NCBI RefSeq assembly: GCF_001921845.1 | Contig: NZ_MSJM01000007.1 | Location: forward strand, 1-64,000 | Source: Streptococcus cuniculi | Lineage (GTDB): Bacteria > Bacillota > Bacilli > Lactobacillales > Streptococcaceae | Length of the DNA stretch: 64,000 nt | Direction of reading: 5' to 3' | Part shown: one piece after another, positions 27,886 through 36,296 of the stretch | How the letters are laid out: the number at the start of each line of letters is the position of its first letter | How positions within the stretch are numbered: position 1 is the first letter of the stretch | The notes under the pieces: model-generated | Databases searched by the model: none | Told to the model about the DNA's origin: nothing | The model's input: only the letters and a program-made list of their open reading frames with translations | Translations under genes and position numbers: made by a program

Positions 27886-28839
27886 ATGAATTTTGAAAAG
27901 ATTGAACAGGCTTATGACCTGCTATTAGAAAATGTCCAAACAATCCAGAACCTTCTAGGAACGAACTTTTATGATGCCTTGATTGAGCAAAATGCTGATT
28001 ATTTGGCGGGAAGTCATGAGAATGAAGTGGTTGCTACGAACATTGCTAGCTTGAAGCAATTACAGCTGACAGCTGAGGAGTGGCGCCGTGCCTACCAATT
28101 TCTTTTTATCAAGGCCAATCAGACAGAACCGATGCAGTACAATCACCAATTTACACCAGACAGTATCGGATTTATCCTGACATTTTTACTGGAGCAACTC
28201 GTGACTGAAGAACAGGTAACGGTCTTAGAGATTGGCTCGGGAACAGGTAATTTGGCACAAACGATTTTAAATCACAGTCAGAAAGAGATTGACTATTTAG
28301 GAATTGAAGTGGGTGATTTGCTGATTGATTTATCGGCCAGCATTGCAGATGTGATGGATAGTAGCGTTCACTTTGCTCAAGGAGATGCTGTTCGCCCGCA
28401 AATTTTAAAAGAGAGCCAAGTCATTATTGGTGATTTGCCAATTGGTTATTATCCTGATGACCGGATTGCTCAACGCTATCAAGTGGCTAGTCCAAATGAA
28501 CACACCTATGCCCACCATTTGTTGATGGAGCAGTCCCTGAAATACTTGAAACAGGATGGCTATGCTATCTTACTTGCGCCAAATGATTTGTTGACCAGTC
28601 CTCAAAGCCCTCTGCTAAAAAACTGGTTGAAAGAACATGCAAGCGTGGTAGCGGTGATGACCCTACCTGCAACCTTATTTGGAGCCCAGTCTATGGCGAA
28701 AACGATTTTTGTGTTGCAGAAACAAACGGATGTTCCAGTAGAGACTTTTGTTTATCCCTTAACTAATCTGCAAAGTCCTGAGGAATTACAGGCTTTTACA
28801 GAGAATTTTAAAAAATGGAAACAAGATAATGCAATTTAA
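27886..28839 (+). CDS. comYH: ComYH, class I SAM-dependent methyltransferase
   Basis: This 317-aa protein is related to N6-adenine DNA methyltransferases (YtxK-like). The SAM motif LEIGSGTGNL is at about 114-123, and the catalytic-type DLPIGYYP near 184-191 replaces DPPY. It is the last gene of the streptococcal comY operon and 22 nt after comYG. Its biochemical target is not evident. Confidence 0.85.
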   Translation: MNFEKIEQAYDLLLENVQTIQNLLGTNFYDALIEQNADYLAGSHENEVVATNIASLKQLQLTAEEWRRAYQFLFIKANQTEPMQYNHQFTPDSIGFILTFLLEQLVTEEQVTVLEIGSGTGNLAQTILNHSQKEIDYLGIEVGDLLIDLSASIADVMDSSVHFAQGDAVRPQILKESQVIIGDLPIGYYPDDRIAQRYQVASPNEHTYAHHLLMEQSLKYLKQDGYAILLAPNDLLTSPQSPLLKNWLKEHASVVAVMTLPATLFGAQSMAKTIFVLQKQTDVPVETFVYPLTNLQSPEELQAFTENFKKWKQDNAI

Positions 28840-28848
28840 GTGAAAATT

Positions 28849-28857
28849 TGATATACT
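28849..28857 (+). promoter_or_regulatory. Extended -10 promoter of ackA
   Basis: TGATATACT is an extended -10 element. An AAAACGCTT core resembling a CcpA cre half lies just downstream (28864-28872), but the full cre match is poor. Confidence 0.5.
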
Positions 28858-28888
28858 AGTTAGGAAAACGCTTAAAAAGGGGAATCTT

Positions 28889-30079
28889 ATGTCAAAAACA
28901 ATTGCGATTAACGCAGGTAGTTCTAGTTTGAAATGGCAACTCTATCAAATGCCAGAAGAAAAAGTATTGGCGAAAGGGTTGATTGAGCGAATTGGGTTAA
29001 AAGATTCGATTTCAACTGTTAAATTTGATGGTCAAGCTGCCAGCCAGACACTCGATATTGCTGATCATGTGCAAGCTGTAAAAATTTTATTAGATGATTT
29101 GTTGGCACACCACATTATCGAGGACTTTTCAGAAATCACAGGTGTTGGGCACCGCGTGGTAGCTGGTGGTGAATTTTTCAAAGATTCAGTCTTGATTGAC
29201 GATGAAGCACTTGCTAAAATTGAGGAATTGTCAGCATTAGCACCTCTTCATAATCCAGCAAATGCGGCTGGTATTCGTGCTTTTAAAAACATCTTGCCAG
29301 ATATTACCAGCGTGGCGGTTTTTGATACAGCATTCCATACCACTATGCCAGAAGTAGCGTACCGTTATCCAATTGCAACTAAGTATTACGAAGAAAATCA
29401 AGTCCGCAAGTATGGAGCACATGGTACTTCTCATTATTATGTGTCCCGTGAGGCAGCAAAAGCCCTAGGGAAACCAGTTGAAGAATTGAAATTAATCACT
29501 GCTCATATCGGAAATGGTATTTCTATCACCGCTGTTGATGGTGGAAAATCAGTTGATACTTCAATGGGCTTCACTCCGCTAGCTGGTCCAATGATGGGAA
29601 CTCGTTCTGGAGATATTGATCCTGCGATTATCCCTTACCTTATCGAAAATGTTGCAGACTTGAAAGACGCTGCGGATGTTGTGAATGTTTTGAACAAGCA
29701 GTCTGGTATCTTGGGAATTGCAGAAGTCTCAAGTGATATGCGTGAGGTAGAAGCTGGTCGTGAAGCTGGCGATGCCAAATGTACCCTTGCTTTTGATATG
29801 TTAATCAATCGCCTTCAAAAATTCATCGGACAATACTTTGCGGTATTGAATGGTGCAGATGCCCTTGTCTTTACAGCTGGTATCGGTGAAAATTCTGTAG
29901 CAGTCCGTGAAGCGGTGGTGAAAGGCTTGTCTTGGTTTGGTATGGAATTAGAACCTGAAAAGAATGTCTTTGGAGCAGAGGGGGACATTTCAACACCTGA
30001 CTCTAAGGTCAAAGTCCTGGTTATTCCAACTGACGAAGAGCTTGTGATTGCGCGTGATGTAGAACGCTTGAAAAAATAA
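28889..30079 (+). CDS. ackA: Acetate kinase
   Basis: This 396-aa enzyme makes ATP from acetyl phosphate and ADP in mixed-acid fermentation. The N-terminal phosphate loop NAGSSSLKW, the GHRVVAGGE motif, HIGNGIS and the C-terminal TAGIGENS nucleotide-binding motif are present. RBS AAGGGG precedes it. It has its own promoter after the comY operon. Confidence 0.96.
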   Translation: MSKTIAINAGSSSLKWQLYQMPEEKVLAKGLIERIGLKDSISTVKFDGQAASQTLDIADHVQAVKILLDDLLAHHIIEDFSEITGVGHRVVAGGEFFKDSVLIDDEALAKIEELSALAPLHNPANAAGIRAFKNILPDITSVAVFDTAFHTTMPEVAYRYPIATKYYEENQVRKYGAHGTSHYYVSREAAKALGKPVEELKLITAHIGNGISITAVDGGKSVDTSMGFTPLAGPMMGTRSGDIDPAIIPYLIENVADLKDAADVVNVLNKQSGILGIAEVSSDMREVEAGREAGDAKCTLAFDMLINRLQKFIGQYFAVLNGADALVFTAGIGENSVAVREAVVKGLSWFGMELEPEKNVFGAEGDISTPDSKVKVLVIPTDEELVIARDVERLKK

Positions 30080-30096
30080 GATTAGAAATAAGAAAG

Positions 30097-30127
30097 TGGG
30101 TTCCTATTGGTTGGGAATCCATTTTTT
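30097..30127 (+). terminator. Terminator of ackA
   Basis: Stem TGGGTTCC / GGGAATCCA followed by TTTTTT. Confidence 0.85.
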
Positions 30128-30394
30128 CAAGTCTCATCATCTCTACCAATTAAATAACCATTTAATCCTAGGTAATAAGTTAATAACCGAACAAACTAAA
30201 TGGAGGTAAAAGTTAATCTGCCTCCATCTCCATACAAATCGTGTTTTTCTAGTATAGTAGACCGGAGTTTCTAACAATGAGATTATTCGCGAATCTCACA
30301 TCTGATGTACCACTAAATTATAGTGGTTATTTGCTTGGAAATGCTCTAGTCAAATTCATGTAGATGTGGTAGAATAAAAAAGCAAAGTTGATTT
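30128..30394. other. Intergenic stretch with three hairpins, no gene
   Basis: No ORF of note. Three small inverted repeats occur: ATGGAGG/CCTCCAT (30201-30228), TGAGATT/AATCTCA (30279-30299) and CCACTA/TAGTGG (30310-30326). They may be the remains of a small repeat element. TAGAAT at 30370-30375 is a likely -10 for folT. Confidence 0.4.
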
Positions 30395-30485
30395 GCACAG
30401 AGTAGGTGGTTTGCGTTAAGTGTGTATGGATGGGATGTTGCCATACAACGAAGCGAAAGCGCGGTAAACCATTGCATCCGCTGTC
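30395..30485 (+). ncRNA. Tetrahydrofolate (THF) riboswitch
   Basis: The conserved aptamer is clear: ACAGAGTAGGTGG, then TTTGCGTTAAGTGTGTATGG, ATGGGATGTTGCCATAC, AACGAAGCGAAAGCGCGG, TAAACCATTGCATCCGCTGT. The ends ACAG/CTGT close P1. It precedes the folate-uptake gene, the family's usual location. Confidence 0.93.
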
Positions 30486-30516
30486 GATGAACCGACAGCT
30501 CCAATTGATAAAAGGA
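30480..30516 (+). promoter_or_regulatory. Expression platform of the THF riboswitch
   Basis: GCTGTCG/CGACAGC forms a hairpin that competes with aptamer P1. CTCC (30499-30502) is complementary to the Shine-Dalgarno GGAG (30513-30516). There is no T-run, so control is probably translational. Confidence 0.65.
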
Positions 30517-30523
30517 GCATAGT

Positions 30524-31087
30524 ATGTTTTCAAAGAAATCCCCTAAACTTGGGGTTCAGTTACTGGTTGTCTTAGCGATGTTAATCGCTATTCGTTATAT
30601 CTTGGGGCACTACTTTTCATTTTGGATTATTCCTCAGATGCTAAAAGTCAGCCTGTCGTTTATTGCCAATACGCTTATCGGAATGTTGGCAGGACCATGG
30701 CTTGCGATGATTGTGTTCGTGGTGAATGACGTGTTGACGGCTTTAAACTCCGGGTATCCGTTTATTATTTGGTTTACCCTGCTAGAGGCAGTTCAAGGAT
30801 TTTTATATGGTTATTTTTACTATGGGAAAAAATTAGATATCCACAGTAAAAAAGACTGGCTGTATGTATTATCGGCTACATCAGTGATTATGGGAATAGG
30901 GACCTTCTTTTTGACCCCGCTTCTCAACCAGATTTACCAACATGTCCCTATTTCGGTTCAATTCTTTGCTCAAGGGCGTATTTTTAAAATTCTAGAAATT
31001 CCATTTAGAGTAGTTGTGACAATGATTTTCTTGCCACAGCTTCATAGAATCCCAGAGATCCGTAAGCTAATGGGGATTAAAAAATGA
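30524..31087 (+). CDS. folT: FolT, folate-specific ECF transporter S component
   Basis: This 187-aa membrane protein has about five to six hydrophobic segments and is the substrate-binding unit that brings folate to the shared ECF module (encoded elsewhere). Its place behind a THF riboswitch supports the substrate. RBS AAAGGAG is 7 nt upstream. Confidence 0.9.
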   Translation: MFSKKSPKLGVQLLVVLAMLIAIRYILGHYFSFWIIPQMLKVSLSFIANTLIGMLAGPWLAMIVFVVNDVLTALNSGYPFIIWFTLLEAVQGFLYGYFYYGKKLDIHSKKDWLYVLSATSVIMGIGTFFLTPLLNQIYQHVPISVQFFAQGRIFKILEIPFRVVVTMIFLPQLHRIPEIRKLMGIKK

Positions 31088-31091
31088 GAAA

Positions 31092-31126
31092 AAGCAACAA
31101 TTCATCCCATTGTTGCTTTTTTGTTG
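31092..31126. terminator. Bidirectional terminator between folT and pepA
   Basis: AAAGCAACAA / TTGTTGCTTTTTTG stem with A- and T-rich flanks, serving the convergent genes on both sides. Confidence 0.85.
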
Positions 31127-31136
31127 GTATATGGAC

Positions 31137-32210
31137 CTAATAATGCTTGATCAAGTCAACAGTCGAACGGTCCAGCTTTTTCACAATAGCCTGTAAGAAG
31201 GCTTGTGCTTGTAAGAAATCATCCATATTGTAGAGTGTTTGGTGTGAATGGATGTAACGCGCACAAACTCCGATTGTAGTAGATGGGATACCATGATTTT
31301 TCATGTGCGCAGCCCCTGCATCGGTTCCGCCTTTTGCGCAGTAGTATTGGAATTTGATGCCAGCTTCTTCTGCGGTTGTCAGCAAGAAATCTTTCATATT
31401 TTTCAACATGATATGGCCTGGATCGTAAAAGCGTAAGAGCGTACCGTCTCCGATATTGCCTTGTTCTCCGAAGATATCACCTGCTGGTGAGCAATCCACT
31501 GCAAGGAAAATATCTGGATTGAACTTGGTCGTAGAAGCGTGCGCACCGCGCAAACCGACTTCTTCTTGGACGTTGGCTCCTGCAATCAGTTGATTTGGTA
31601 GTGATGTACTTGATAGATTTTCAAGTAATTCAGTCACCATGAGAACTCCAAAGCGATTGTCCCAAGCCTTTGAAATCACATTTTGACCGTTTGCAGTCAG
31701 GATGGTTTCGTTTTTCGGAACGAGGATATCACCGGGACGAACACCGAAGGCTTCAGCTTCTTCTTTGGAAGCAAATCCAGCATCAAAAATCACATCACCG
31801 ATAGCAGGAAGTCCAGCGTTTCCATTGCTACCACGAGAGAGGTGAGGAGGCATAGATCCTGAAATGGCAGGGATTTGACGACCGTCTTGCAAGTGGAGTG
31901 TGAAGGCTTGACTAGATACGACAAGGGGATTCCAGCCCCCGATTCCTACCACTCGGAAAGTTCCATCTGCCTTAATTTGGCTAATCATAAAGCCGACTTC
32001 ATCCATGTGGGAAGCAACCATGATGCGAGGTGCATTTTCTTGGCTAGTATCCTTGATACCGAAGATTCCTCCCAGGCCATCGGTTTCAATCCGATCCACA
32101 TGTGGAGTGATTTTACGGCGAATATGGTCGCGGACATCGTGTTCGAAGCCTGCAATACCTTGTAGTTCGGTAACTTCTTTGATTTTTTTAAATAAATTCG
32201 AATGTGACAT
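31137..32210 (-). CDS. pepA: Glutamyl aminopeptidase (M42 family)
   Basis: This 357-aa cytoplasmic metallopeptidase removes acidic N-terminal residues from peptides. The M42 metal and catalytic motifs are visible: ASHMDEVGFM (about 66-75), WDNRFG (about 182), QEEVGLRG (about 214-221) and the GGTDAGAAH segment (about 314-322). It is transcribed toward folT. Confidence 0.93.
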   Translation of the reverse strand: MSHSNLFKKIKEVTELQGIAGFEHDVRDHIRRKITPHVDRIETDGLGGIFGIKDTSQENAPRIMVASHMDEVGFMISQIKADGTFRVVGIGGWNPLVVSSQAFTLHLQDGRQIPAISGSMPPHLSRGSNGNAGLPAIGDVIFDAGFASKEEAEAFGVRPGDILVPKNETILTANGQNVISKAWDNRFGVLMVTELLENLSSTSLPNQLIAGANVQEEVGLRGAHASTTKFNPDIFLAVDCSPAGDIFGEQGNIGDGTLLRFYDPGHIMLKNMKDFLLTTAEEAGIKFQYYCAKGGTDAGAAHMKNHGIPSTTIGVCARYIHSHQTLYNMDDFLQAQAFLQAIVKKLDRSTVDLIKHY

Positions 32211-32262
32211 AATTGATCCTCCTAGCTACTATTTTAACATGAATTATGGTAAAATGTTGGTT

Positions 32263-32547
32263 ATGAAGAAGAAAAAAGCAGCCTTGCTAGCAGGTGTAGT
32301 TGGAGCGGGTGTCCTCGCAGCTAGTGCGCGATTTGTGATGACAGTATATGAGGAGCGAAAAAAAGCCAAGGCCCTTCAGCAAGTGCGGGCGTTTTTTGCG
32401 GAATACGGAGAGATTGCGACAGTCTTTATCAATGAAATGGAATCAAGCAAGGATCGTCTCGTTGGCGGTGTTGTCATGGAGGACGAGCGGGTCTATTTGT
32501 TTGAAAATGAAGCTGGTGTTATTTGGTATGAGGAGGAGTTAGCATGA
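32263..32547 (+). CDS. DUF4651 small membrane-anchored protein
   Basis: This 94-aa protein has a basic start (MKKKKAALLAG) and one hydrophobic segment (about 6-27), then a soluble part. It belongs to the family seen next to pepA and a thioredoxin gene in streptococci. Function unknown. ATG 32263 is used, and ATG 32254 is an alternative. A TGGTAAAAT extended -10 overlaps the leader, so the transcript may be almost leaderless. Confidence 0.75.
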   Translation: MKKKKAALLAGVVGAGVLAASARFVMTVYEERKKAKALQQVRAFFAEYGEIATVFINEMESSKDRLVGGVVMEDERVYLFENEAGVIWYEEELA

Positions 32548-32864
32548 TTATTCCAAAGAATCTTGAAGAATTAGCCAATTTAGCAGAACAAGAAGGAAAA
32601 CAAGTCTTTTTCTTTTCAGCAGAATGGTGCGGAGATTGCCGTTTTATCAAGCCATTTTTGCCAGAAATTGAAGCGGATAATCAGGATTTTCAATTTGTCT
32701 TGGTAGATCGTGATGAGTATCTGGAAGTGGCTCAGGAGTGGAATGTATTTGGAATTCCAAGTCTAGTCGTGCTTGAAAAAGGCAAGGAAATCGGTCGCTT
32801 TGTCAATCGTGATCGCAAGACCAAGCAAGAAATCAATGACTTTTTAGCAAGTGTGAGAGGATAA
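32544..32864 (+). CDS. Thioredoxin-like protein
   Basis: This 106-aa thioredoxin-fold protein has active-site WCGDC (about residues 28-32) and the cis-Pro motif GIPS (about 71-74). The CGDC variant is typical of small streptococcal thioredoxin-like proteins, with a redox role in the cytoplasm. It overlaps DUF4651 by 4 nt and lies 3 nt before ytpR. Confidence 0.88.
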   Translation: MIIPKNLEELANLAEQEGKQVFFFSAEWCGDCRFIKPFLPEIEADNQDFQFVLVDRDEYLEVAQEWNVFGIPSLVVLEKGKEIGRFVNRDRKTKQEINDFLASVRG

Positions 32865-32867
32865 AGG

Positions 32868-33497
32868 ATGATTTTTACATATAATAAGGAACATGTTGGC
32901 GATGTCCTCATGGTGATTGTTTCAGATAGCAAGGATAAAAAGCTAGATGTTGAGCGCAAGGGTAATGTAGCCCGTGTCTTTCAGCTAGACAATCAAGAAA
33001 CCGTTGCATGGAATATTTTTCAAGTGTCTAGCCTGATTGATATTGCAGGACGCGGTCAGGTCTTCTTAAGAGACGAAGAAGTGGCAGTCCTTAATCAAGA
33101 ATTGCAAAAAGAAGGCTTTGCAGAAAGTTTGGTTAACGATTATGAGCCGAAATTTGTCGTTGGAGAAATTGTCGAGCTAGTTGCTCATCCAGACAGTGAC
33201 CACTTGCATATCTGCCAGGTTAAAGTAGCAGAAGACAAGATTGTTCAAATCGTTGCAGGTGCGCCAAATGCGGCTTTGGGTTTGAAGACCATTGTTGCAC
33301 TTCCAGAAGCCATGATGCCAAACGGTAGCTTGATTTTCCCAGGCGAGTTACGTGGCGAAAAGAGTTTTGGTATGATGTGTAGTCCTCGTGAGTTGCAGCT
33401 GCCAAATGCGCCACAGAAACGCGGTATTATTGAGTTGGATTCAAGTGAGGTGGCTGGAACACCTTTTGATCCTGCAAAACATTGGCAAGTATCATAA
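32868..33497 (+). CDS. ytpR: YtpR, tRNA-binding domain protein
   Basis: This 209-aa protein has an EMAP/PheT N-terminal type OB-fold tRNA-binding domain in its C-terminal half (about 95-200: VGEIVELVAHPDSDHLHICQV). It is a standalone relative of the PheRS beta N-terminus. Its biological role is not firmly known. In related streptococci ytpR lies directly before ssbB, as the left ssbB fragment shows here too. Confidence 0.9.
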   Translation: MIFTYNKEHVGDVLMVIVSDSKDKKLDVERKGNVARVFQLDNQETVAWNIFQVSSLIDIAGRGQVFLRDEEVAVLNQELQKEGFAESLVNDYEPKFVVGEIVELVAHPDSDHLHICQVKVAEDKIVQIVAGAPNAALGLKTIVALPEAMMPNGSLIFPGELRGEKSFGMMCSPRELQLPNAPQKRGIIELDSSEVAGTPFDPAKHWQVS

Positions 33498-33503
33498 AAA
33501 ATG

Positions 33504-33532
33504 AAAAAAGTTGGTTCGGCCAGCTTTTTTTA
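33504..33532 (+). terminator. Terminator of ytpR
   Basis: AAAAAAG-T-TGG / CCA-G-CTTTTTT stem with TTCGG loop and a T-rich tail. Confidence 0.8.
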
Positions 33533-33539
33533 TATTTTT

Positions 33540-33547
33540 TTCGAATA
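33540..33547 (+). promoter_or_regulatory. SigX combox of ssbB
   Basis: TTCGAATA differs from the consensus TACGAATA at one position, follows a T-rich run and lies 20 nt before the ssbB ATG with AGGAGG between. It now drives only the eight-codon ssbB stub. Confidence 0.85.
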
Positions 33548-33567
33548 GAGAAGTAGGAGGATAAAAA

Positions 33568-33591
33568 ATGTATAATAAAGTCATTCTGATT
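33568..33591 (+). pseudogene. ssbB: ssbB 5' fragment (first eight codons)
   Basis: ATG TAT AAT AAA GTC ATT CTG ATT encodes MYNKVILI, the normal start of the competence-induced single-strand binding protein. After this the frame runs into prophage DNA and stops within the integrase gene on the opposite strand. The rest of ssbB is at 62984-63367. Confidence 0.9.
33583..33591 (+). other. attL core
   Basis: ATTCTGATT is shared with ATTCTAATT at attR (one mismatch). The crossover falls inside this 9-nt stretch. A short core is typical for large serine integrases. Confidence 0.8.
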
Positions 33592-33608
33592 AACTTGATA
33601 CAATACCG

Positions 33609-35027
33609 CTATATATCTAGCATTAAATCTATGCTGCCGGTTTTTACCAGAATCTCTTTGACAACCTTTCGGACAATTGTAGTTTGCTCTACATAGCTAC
33701 CCTCTATTAAGTTGAGCCTGCCTAACTCCTCTAATATCGTTTGTTTCCTTCTAGTAAGAAGTTCGTCATGATCAATCGCTAATTCTGATTCAAGTATGCT
33801 TTTTTGATTTTCTAATGCGAGCCTTCTTTTTTGTAAGTCATCTCTGTTTATAATTCCGTCAACATATAAATCGGTTAATCTATTTAATTTGGTTGCTATA
33901 GCTTGAATTTCCTGTTTTAACTCATCTTTATTTATATTTGGCTTTGTCACAACCTCTATATCGTTATTAAGTCTTAGTTGATTCAATTTAGAAATGATTG
34001 TAGCTTCCAATTCTGATTTATCATACTGCCTTGAATTACAGCGTTTTTTAGTGTCTTTAGAAAATCTATTTGCGCATTGATATTTTAATGGAGGATATGT
34101 TCCGTCTTTTCGCTTATGTGCAACATATATTCTCAAAGTAGAACCGCAATATCCGCATTTTAATAAACCCGATAGCATATATTTAGATTGAAAAGGTCGT
34201 GGATTATTCGTTCGAGAGAAAGTCTCATCTTGTCTCCGCCTCAATTCTACTTGTGCAAGTTTAAATTCCTCTTCGGATATAATCGGTTCATGTAAACCGT
34301 CATATAATTCTCCCTGATAGCGGATTTTACCCCAGTAAGTAGGATTTTTCAATATATCCTTAATTGTCGTTAAGCTCCATGGCTTTGAGCGTCCGACATG
34401 CCCCTCTGTATCCAAATCTGTTAAGATTTTTGATATGGGTTTTCCAGCTATATATTCAGAAAATATCCGTTTTACAATGACAGATTGTACAGGGTTGATG
34501 CTGACAACTTTATCTCCTTTTGATATCCGATAGCCGAATGGCGGGTTTGTCCACATCATCGAATGACCTGCCTTAGCTCGTCCCAGTTTGCCGAGTAGCA
34601 TGCGCTCCTTGATTTGCTCTCTTTCAAGTTGAGCGAATACGCTAAGAATACCTACCATTGCCTTTCCAAAAGCTGTAGAAGTATCGAAGTTTTCAGCTAA
34701 GCTATAAAATGCTATATCATACTTATTGAATATTTCCTCAATTAGGTAAAGAGTATCTTTTTGACTACGGCTTAGTCGGTCTAACTTGTAAACTATGACA
34801 GTATCAAATTCTTTCTTCATTGCATCGTTTATCAGTCTTTCTAGCGCTGGTCTATTCGTGCTAGCACCAGAAAAACCACCGTCACTATAAACATCATAGA
34901 TAGACCAATCTTTTATATCGCAGTACGCTTTTAATTTATTGATTTGTTCATCTATTGAGTAGCCTTCTTCCGCCTGAGAAATGGTTGAAACCCGCACGTA
35001 AATAGCTACTTTATTCGTTGCAATCAT
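33609..35027 (-). CDS. int: Large serine integrase
   Basis: This 472-aa recombinase catalyses phage integration and excision. The catalytic domain (about 1-150) has the nucleophilic serine in YVRVST (about residue 14) and RLSR. The recombinase domain (about 165-270) and zinc ribbon (about 300-355, CGYCG..C..C) are followed by a coiled coil (about 375-445) that controls direction. ATG 35027 is used, with GAAAGAGG 7 nt upstream. The reading frame extends further but lacks an RBS. It lies at attL facing outward. Excision should need a phage directionality factor, which I could not identify. Confidence 0.93.
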   Translation of the reverse strand: MIATNKVAIYVRVSTISQAEEGYSIDEQINKLKAYCDIKDWSIYDVYSDGGFSGASTNRPALERLINDAMKKEFDTVIVYKLDRLSRSQKDTLYLIEEIFNKYDIAFYSLAENFDTSTAFGKAMVGILSVFAQLEREQIKERMLLGKLGRAKAGHSMMWTNPPFGYRISKGDKVVSINPVQSVIVKRIFSEYIAGKPISKILTDLDTEGHVGRSKPWSLTTIKDILKNPTYWGKIRYQGELYDGLHEPIISEEEFKLAQVELRRRQDETFSRTNNPRPFQSKYMLSGLLKCGYCGSTLRIYVAHKRKDGTYPPLKYQCANRFSKDTKKRCNSRQYDKSELEATIISKLNQLRLNNDIEVVTKPNINKDELKQEIQAIATKLNRLTDLYVDGIINRDDLQKRRLALENQKSILESELAIDHDELLTRRKQTILEELGRLNLIEGSYVEQTTIVRKVVKEILVKTGSIDLMLDI

Positions 35028-35061
35028 AGTAGTACCTCTTTCAAAATTTATAAAAAAATGA

Positions 35062-35169
35062 TAAAATAGGTACAAGAAAAGAGTTCAAAAATAGTATCTT
35101 TTGAAAATCTTTCTTGTATTATCGCTCTACGCTCGGAGTCGCCAAACTTTGAGAGCGTAGGGCTTTTTT
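35062..35169 (+). ncRNA. Candidate small RNA on the plus strand
   Basis: TTCAAA (35040-35045), a 16-nt spacer and TGATAAAAT (-10 at 35062-35067) could start a transcript near 35074. An 11-bp hairpin, GCTCTACGCTC (35124-35134) / GAGCGTAGGGC (35153-35163), followed by TTTTTT (35164-35169) ends it. There is no plus-strand ORF, and both neighbours are on the minus strand. The ~95-nt RNA is inferred only. Confidence 0.45.
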
Positions 35170-35368
35170 ATTTCTTTTTATTCTTGAGGTGCTGCTCAAG
35201 AACCATTGCTATTCTAGCCTTGTCCTCTTCGGACATCGGAAGTTTACTTGGATCATCAACCGAAAATTCAATAGGGGTCATTTCTCCGTTCACCTCAATC
35301 CACTCTCTTCTGCGGTGGCATTTGCAGTCTAAATTATGGTGTATTACTTCCATTTCGTAATTGCACAT
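35168..35368 (-). CDS. Small phage protein of unknown function
   Basis: A 66-aa hydrophilic protein with a CKCHRRRE segment (cysteines 15 and 17) and a Lys-rich end. It has an RBS (AAGGAGG) and sits between the repressor and integrase genes on the lysogenic strand, so it is probably expressed in lysogens. Confidence 0.6.
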   Translation of the reverse strand: MCNYEMEVIHHNLDCKCHRRREWIEVNGEMTPIEFSVDDPSKLPMSEEDKARIAMVLEQHLKNKKK

Positions 35369-35385
35369 AAAATTTATCCTCCTTA

Positions 35386-36135
35386 TTAAATTTCAATCGG
35401 CGTAAAACTACCAATCACATCATAAATTTTAATATAGGTATCTTCTGCCGGCGGGTAGTCGATAAAAATATCGCTGTATTTCTTATTGAGTGATACCAGA
35501 CGAAGTCCATCGTCTTCTGTATATACTTTCTTGAAGTAGGTCTGTCCGTTGTGGACCACAATACAGAGTTGACCGCTATAAGTTGACATACCTCTATCTA
35601 CAATATAGAGCATGTCACCTGGTTCATACTTTGGCAACATACTATCTCCACGAACTCCGATTGCGTAATCGTAGTGAGGCGGTTCTTCGTCAGTATAGAC
35701 GGTGTATGTATCGTAGTCATCTGCTTCATATCCACGACCAAAACCACTTGCGGCTGCTGCATAGGTCACACCTTGAACTTCGTATAAGTCATCTTCGCCA
35801 TCGAACATAGAAACAACTTTATTTTGAGATTGTTCCTCTAATTGTTCTTTGGCAAAGTCAAGGACTTTTTCTTGCCGTGGTTCTTCGAGTCTATTGTAGA
35901 TTGAGATGATTGGGGTATGGGATTCAGTATCAGTTTTGCTCCAACCCATAAAATAAGCAGGACTAGTATTGAGAGCAGAGGCTATCCTTTCTAAAGTCTC
36001 AGTTGGCATTTTTTCAATATCCCCTTTTTCATACCTAAATATGGTAGAGCGAGATACTCCTATTTTTTTAGCCAGCCAATCTGCGTTAAAACCTAGTTCA
36101 GTTCGACGGGCTTTTATTCTTTTTCCTACATTCAT
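35386..36135 (-). CDS. CI-like phage repressor with S24 peptidase domain
   Basis: This 249-aa protein has an N-terminal HTH_3 (about 5-60; ADWLAKKIGVSRSTIFRYEKG) and a C-terminal LexA/S24 domain (about 120-249). The cleavage region is AAAASGFGRG, catalytic Ser in GDSMLP and Lys in YFKKVY. It keeps the lytic promoter off and should self-cleave on RecA activation after DNA damage. It is divergent from the cro-like gene. Confidence 0.92.
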   Translation of the reverse strand: MNVGKRIKARRTELGFNADWLAKKIGVSRSTIFRYEKGDIEKMPTETLERIASALNTSPAYFMGWSKTDTESHTPIISIYNRLEEPRQEKVLDFAKEQLEEQSQNKVVSMFDGEDDLYEVQGVTYAAAASGFGRGYEADDYDTYTVYTDEEPPHYDYAIGVRGDSMLPKYEPGDMLYIVDRGMSTYSGQLCIVVHNGQTYFKKVYTEDDGLRLVSLNKKYSDIFIDYPPAEDTYIKIYDVIGSFTPIEI

Positions 36136-36178
36136 CTCACACCTCTTTATTGTTTTATAAATAGATTATACACCCTAT

Positions 36179-36194
36179 GTCGCAAATTTGCAAC
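36179..36194 (+). promoter_or_regulatory. Repressor operator O1
   Basis: GTCGCAAATTTGCAAC is a near-palindromic site related to O2 and O3, close to the repressor gene in the divergent control region. Confidence 0.65.
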
Positions 36195-36224
36195 AATTAA
36201 AATCGCAAAAAAGAGATTTTGTTG

Positions 36225-36253
36225 TTGACATTTCATTCTTTATGGTTTATACT
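36225..36253 (+). promoter_or_regulatory. Rightward early (lytic) promoter
   Basis: -35 TTGACA (36225-36230), 17-nt spacer and -10 TATACT (36248-36253), reading into the cro-like gene. Operator O2 lies just downstream. Confidence 0.8.
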
Positions 36254-36262
36254 TTAATCAAC

Positions 36263-36282
36263 AAGTCGCAACAATGCGACTT
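36263..36282 (+). promoter_or_regulatory. Repressor operator O2
   Basis: AAGTCGCAACAATGCGACTT is a perfect 8-bp inverted repeat with a 4-nt centre between the early promoter and the cro-like gene. Confidence 0.75.
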
Positions 36283-36296
36283 GAAAGGAGAGCTAC

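Noticed and set aside
28861..28880. CcpA cre site before ackA
   Set aside because: Only the AAAACGCTT core fits and it lies downstream of the -10, unlike known activating cre sites; not enough to call.
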